A stretch of DNA of 64,000 nt. It comes from Verrucomicrobiota bacterium (GTDB lineage: Bacteria; Verrucomicrobiota; Verrucomicrobiia; Opitutales; Opitutaceae). The notes beneath the pieces were generated by a model. That model made no database searches. It was not told the DNA's origin and was given only the letters and a program-made list of their open reading frames with translations. Shown here one piece after another: positions 60,712 to 64,000 of this stretch. The position numbers and the translations under genes are program-made. The DNA lies in NCBI GenBank assembly GCA_023416735.1, contig JAEZGX010000017.1, positions 1 through 64,000 of the forward strand. Reading direction: 5' to 3'. Every line of letters begins with the position of its first letter. The stretch's first letter is position 1.

Positions 60712-61151
60712 CACCCTCTTCGCCCAACCGTCAGGTTTTGTGCGCGTGCTCGTAACCGGGCTCGCGCTATCGCCGTTCCTCGTCGCATTCGTCTCGCTCC
60801 CGCGGTCGGCCAGGTCGCGTATCGAGTAACACCCGCTCTCGATCCTTCTTCTCTAAACTCCACGGCGTTCTCCGCTTTTGACCGACCGCCGGTGATCCGG
60901 AGAAAAGCCAACGCTCGCCCCGTGTCATCCCTTGGGGTCGCCGCCGCTGACCGGAATCCTTGCTCCGAACGAAGCGCCCGCGCGCGCACTCATACGCGTG
61001 AACATCGAAGATCTCGTTGGCGACCACGGTCTGCCTCCACTTCACCACGTCCCGCACCCCCACGTCCCGCACCCGTCCGCTACGATCTCACCGCCCATGG
61101 GACAACGATGTTCCGACTGCATGCCTCGCAAGCCGACCGCCCCCCACTCTC
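60712..61151. other. Gap between oxidoreductase 1 and the sulfatase
   Basis: No frame in these 440 bases has a recognisable product, although minus-strand frames of about 100 codons exist (60669-60989 and 60767-61072). A trace of the TCGTGC repeat lies near 60741. Tandem CACGTCCCGCACCC units occur at 61046-61076. It may be a decayed gene or only spacer. Confidence 0.3.
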
Positions 61152-62576
61152 TTGGACAAGACCCTCAAACTTATTCCGGTCCTTCTGCTGCTGTTTGGGC
61201 CTCCCGTCTTGCCGGCCAGTGAAACCACACCACAACCCGAACAGCGTCCGCCCAACATCGTCGTGATCCTCGCCGATGACCTCGGTTACGCCGACCTCGG
61301 CTCCTACGGAAATCCGCGCAACTCGACCCCGCACCTGGATCGCCTCGCTCGCGACGGCCTGCGCTTCACCGATTTCCATGCGAACGGTCCGATGTGCTCG
61401 CCCACCCGCGCCGCTCTGCTCACCGGCCGCTATCCCCAACGTGTCGGAATAGAGGCCGCGCTCTACCTCATGCATTTTCCCGCCGAGCGCCACGGCCTGC
61501 CCGCTTCCAGCAGTTCGCTCGCACAGCATCTGCGGACCGCCGGTTATGCCACCGGACTCTTCGGCAAATGGCACCTCGGACATCACCCTGATGAAAACCC
61601 GGTCCATTTCGGTTTCGACGAATTCCGCGGACTGCTCTGCGGCGAAGGCGACTTCGCCGCGCAAATCAATCGGCTCGGCCTCGCCGATTGGTGGGAAAAC
61701 GAAACCCTTAAACCGGCAGAAACGCCTGCGAACACCACCACGCTCATCACCGATCACGCCCTTCGCTTCATCCAGCGACACCGCGCAGAACCTTTCTTTC
61801 TCTTCGTCTCCTTCACCTCGATTCACTTCCCGTGGATGCGCCCCACCGACGCACCTGCGCGCGAACTGGGGAAAACTTACTTCGGCATCGACACCCCTTC
61901 CAACAGCCGCCTCGGCCCGCATGCCGGCACGCCTGCCTTGCGCGAGGTCGTGCAGGAAATGATCCGCGATCTCGACCGTAGCACCGGCCGCATCGTCGAT
62001 CTTCTTCGCCAGCTCCACCTGGAAGAAAACACGCTCGTGGTGTTCACCTCCGACAACGGCGGCTATCGCAATTACCTCGGACGCTTCCACGGACAAATCT
62101 CCGACAACGGTCCTTTTCGCGGCAGCAAAACCTCCCTCTACGAAGGCGGCCATCGCGTGCCCGCCATCGCTTACTGGCCCGGCCGCATTCCCGCTGGCCG
62201 CACCAGTCACGCGCTCGCGATGACCATGGACCTCCTTCCCACCGCCCTCGAACTGGCGCAGGTTCCACTGCCCCGCGCGGAGCATCTCCGCTCCGACGGC
62301 ATCAGCCTCGTGCTACACCTCTTGCACGACGAGGCCTTGCCCGAACGCACCGTTTTCTGGCGTTTCCGCGGACGACGGGCCGCGCGCTCAGGCCCATGGA
62401 AACTTCACCTCTCCCAGCAAGACGTCCCCACGCTCTATCGCCTTGATCGAGATCCCGGCGAAACCCGCAACCTCGCCGACTTCGAGCCCGTGATTGTCGA
62501 ACAACTCACGCGCGACATCCTCAACTGGGAACAGGACGTCGACCGCAGTTTCGCCCAAATTCGCCGTTCCCCGTAG
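61152..62576 (+). CDS. Secreted sulfatase (arylsulfatase family)
   Basis: This protein of about 474 residues starts from a TTG that yields a good signal peptide (MDKTLKLIPVLLLLFGPPVL). The sulfatase domain opens with NIVVILADDLGYADLGSYGN (metal-binding Asp-Asp). The formylglycine site CSPTRAALLTGRYPQ follows, where the Cys in C-x-P-x-R is oxidised by a maturase not in the window. KWHLGH and VVFTSDNGGY with further metal ligands come next. It hydrolyses sulfate esters in the envelope, likely of polysaccharides. The frame continues upstream to 61017 but that part is unlike any sulfatase. It lies between two duplicated oxidoreductases. Confidence 0.88.
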   Translation: MDKTLKLIPVLLLLFGPPVLPASETTPQPEQRPPNIVVILADDLGYADLGSYGNPRNSTPHLDRLARDGLRFTDFHANGPMCSPTRAALLTGRYPQRVGIEAALYLMHFPAERHGLPASSSSLAQHLRTAGYATGLFGKWHLGHHPDENPVHFGFDEFRGLLCGEGDFAAQINRLGLADWWENETLKPAETPANTTTLITDHALRFIQRHRAEPFFLFVSFTSIHFPWMRPTDAPARELGKTYFGIDTPSNSRLGPHAGTPALREVVQEMIRDLDRSTGRIVDLLRQLHLEENTLVVFTSDNGGYRNYLGRFHGQISDNGPFRGSKTSLYEGGHRVPAIAYWPGRIPAGRTSHALAMTMDLLPTALELAQVPLPRAEHLRSDGISLVLHLLHDEALPERTVFWRFRGRRAARSGPWKLHLSQQDVPTLYRLDRDPGETRNLADFEPVIVEQLTRDILNWEQDVDRSFAQIRRSP

Positions 62577-62584
62577 CTCATTTC

Positions 62585-62637
62585 GCACTGGTGTTTCCCT
62601 GAAGCTTGGACCTTGGATCTTGGTGCTTCCCTCCCCC
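62585..62637 (+). repeat. Leader repeat upstream of oxidoreductase 2
   Basis: GCACTGGTGTTTCCCTG is followed by variants of AGCTTGG, CCTTGG and TCTTGG and a C-rich stretch ending at the ATG. It is the counterpart of 59295-59349. Confidence 0.75.
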
Positions 62638-63993
62638 ATGAACCGCCGCACTTTCGTCTCCTCGCTCGCGGTCGCCGGCGCTGCCACCGCGACCGCACCG
62701 TCCCGCCTCTTCGCCTCCTCCTCCAACCCTCGCCCCAAAGTCGGCCTCATCGGCTGCGGCTGGTTCGGCGGCGTCAACCTCGAGAACTTCGCCCGCAACG
62801 CCGAAATCGAAGTTATCTCCCTCGCCGACCCCAACGCAAAAGCCCTCGATAAAACCGTCGCCACCGTCGGGAAATATCAGACCGGCATCCCCAAAACCTT
62901 CGCCAACTATCGCGATCTCCTTTCCTCCGCCCGACACGACATCATCCTCGTCGCCACGCCCGATCACTGGCACGCCCTCCCGGCGATCGAAGCCATGCAA
63001 GCCGGCGCCGACGTCTACCTCGAAAAGCCCATCGGAGTCGACGTGATCGAAGGCGAAGCCCTCGTCGCCGCCGCGCGCAAATACCACCGCGTCGTCCAAA
63101 TCAACACCCAGCGTCGCTCGAATCCGGTGTATCACGAAATGCGTGACAAATTCATCCGCAGCGGCCGCCTCGGCGAAATCGGTCTCGTCGAAACCTACTC
63201 CTATCTCCCCGGCCGCCCCACCGGCGACATCCCTGTCATCAATCCGCCCGCGCACCTCGATTACGATCTCTGGTGTGGCCCCGCGCCGAAGCTCCCTTAT
63301 CGAAACATGTTCGAGGCCCGCGGCTGGCGCGCGTTTATGGAATACGGCAACGGCCAGATCGGCGATCTCGGCGTCCATTCCATCGACCTCGTTCGCTGGC
63401 TCCTCGATCTCGGCTGGCCCGATTCCATTTCCTCGACCGGCGGCATCTACGTCGACCGCGGCGGCTCCTCCAACATCTCCGACAACCAGCGCGCCGTCTT
63501 CCGCTACCCCAATCTGGACCTGAGCTGGGAGCACCGCACCTGGGGCGCTTCGCCCATCCCGCCGCGGCATTGGTCCGACCAATGGGGCCTCCGCCTCATC
63601 GGCAAAAACGGCACGCTCAACGTCACGATGCTCTCTTACGAGTTCACCCCCGCCGGAGGCGGCCCCAAAGAGGGCTTCCACATGCTGTCTTCCTCCGGCG
63701 ACCTCGAAAACATCGACTTCCGCCGCGAAGCCGGCGCTTACAACGAAACCGAACGTCGCCACGTCCTCGATTTCCTCACCGCCCGCGAAAACCGCTCGCG
63801 CCCCATCGCCGACATCGAAGAAGGCCACATCTCCACCGCCTGCATCGAACTCGCCAACATCGCGCAGGATCTCGGCCGCCCGCTTTCCTACGACCCCGCC
63901 ACGCGCACCGTCCGCAACGACCCCGAAGCAACCCGGCGCCTCGCCCGTCCCTACCGCGCTCCCTGGCCGCACCCCGACCCCGCAAAGGTCTAA
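62638..63993 (+). CDS. Tat-exported Gfo/Idh/MocA family oxidoreductase 2
   Basis: This 451-residue paralogue of the protein at 59350 keeps the identical Tat signal start (MNRRTFVSSLAVAGAATA) and nucleotide motif VGLIGCGWFGGVNLENF. It also shares EKPIGVDVIEGEALVAAA, VQINTQRRSNPVYHEM, the SWEHRTWGASPIPPRHWSDQ block, and the C-terminal DPEATRRLARPYRAPWPHPD. Differences concentrate in the substrate region about 190-215 (SYLPGRPTGDIPVINPPAHL versus a shorter loop), suggesting related but different substrates. Likely periplasmic; the cofactor is probably NAD(P). Seven bases remain after its stop. Confidence 0.88.
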   Translation: MNRRTFVSSLAVAGAATATAPSRLFASSSNPRPKVGLIGCGWFGGVNLENFARNAEIEVISLADPNAKALDKTVATVGKYQTGIPKTFANYRDLLSSARHDIILVATPDHWHALPAIEAMQAGADVYLEKPIGVDVIEGEALVAAARKYHRVVQINTQRRSNPVYHEMRDKFIRSGRLGEIGLVETYSYLPGRPTGDIPVINPPAHLDYDLWCGPAPKLPYRNMFEARGWRAFMEYGNGQIGDLGVHSIDLVRWLLDLGWPDSISSTGGIYVDRGGSSNISDNQRAVFRYPNLDLSWEHRTWGASPIPPRHWSDQWGLRLIGKNGTLNVTMLSYEFTPAGGGPKEGFHMLSSSGDLENIDFRREAGAYNETERRHVLDFLTARENRSRPIADIEEGHISTACIELANIAQDLGRPLSYDPATRTVRNDPEATRRLARPYRAPWPHPDPAKV

Positions 63994-64000
63994 CACCGTC

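Noticed and set aside
60669..61072. Minus-strand frames of about 100 codons
   Set aside because: Arg-rich, no recognised domain, partly antisense to the oxidoreductase; insufficient evidence of coding.
61017..61151. Extended sulfatase N-terminus from TTG at 61017
   Set aside because: The first 45 residues would bury the signal peptide and have no sulfatase similarity; the TTG at 61152 gives a clean signal sequence.

Overview
The window looks like one contiguous chromosomal segment of a high-GC, Gram-negative bacterium of the Verrucomicrobiota, most likely the Opitutaceae. This is an inference from three things. Codon third positions are strongly C/G-rich throughout. IspG is the long, three-domain form. 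The conserved neighbourhoods (mreB-mreC-mreD-mrdA, moxR-DUF58-transglutaminase, uppS-cdsA-dxr-rseP-ispG) and Tat-exported Gfo/Idh/MocA proteins beside a sulfatase also fit that group. No rRNA, CRISPR array, prophage or canonical insertion sequence is visible.

Layout: 1-3.5 kb holds the 3' part of an rpoD-type sigma factor, tatA and a convergent CPA2 antiporter. 3.7-8.2 kb is the rod-shape and cell-wall elongation operon. 8.2-12.7 kb (minus strand) is a MoxR ATPase / DUF58 / TgpA-like transglutaminase operon, followed by an NAD(P)-dependent dehydrogenase, a PLD-family protein, a nucleoside phosphorylase and a pterin dehydratase. 16.6-23.2 kb carries undecaprenyl-PP synthase, CDP-diglyceride synthase, DXP reductoisomerase, a site-2 protease and IspG. 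23.8-28.9 kb holds dnaA, a hypothetical protein, ligA, a VanZ-like protein and tRNA-Pro(GGG). 29.1-32.6 kb holds a small membrane protein, an NtrC-type response regulator, a four-helix-bundle protein and a histidine kinase. 32.9-35.8 kb has three surface-polysaccharide genes. 36-59 kb is a membrane-fusion protein, one MacB/LolD-type ATPase and eight consecutive ~800-residue double-FtsX permeases. 59.3-64 kb has two related Tat-exported oxidoreductases flanking a sulfatase.

The most coherent candidate system is a sigma-54 regulon spanning 29-59 kb. Three sequences match the sigma-54 promoter with exact GG-N10-GC spacing. They precede the small membrane protein and response regulator (29091), the membrane-fusion protein (35950) and the third permease (43927). 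All three also carry a shared AGYNRCTWAC block exactly 26 nt upstream of the TGGCAC. The response regulator has a sigma-54-activator AAA+ domain. The simplest reading is that the two-component system switches on its own operon and a large ABC permease array built around one ATPase.

The second theme is unusual intergenic DNA. Degenerate hexamer tracts (TCGTNN) and their reverse complements form long imperfect palindromes between many genes, especially between the permeases. A related class of 7-10-nt-period degenerate tracts sits directly upstream of start codons, flanks the four-helix-bundle gene and appears in frame inside ispG.
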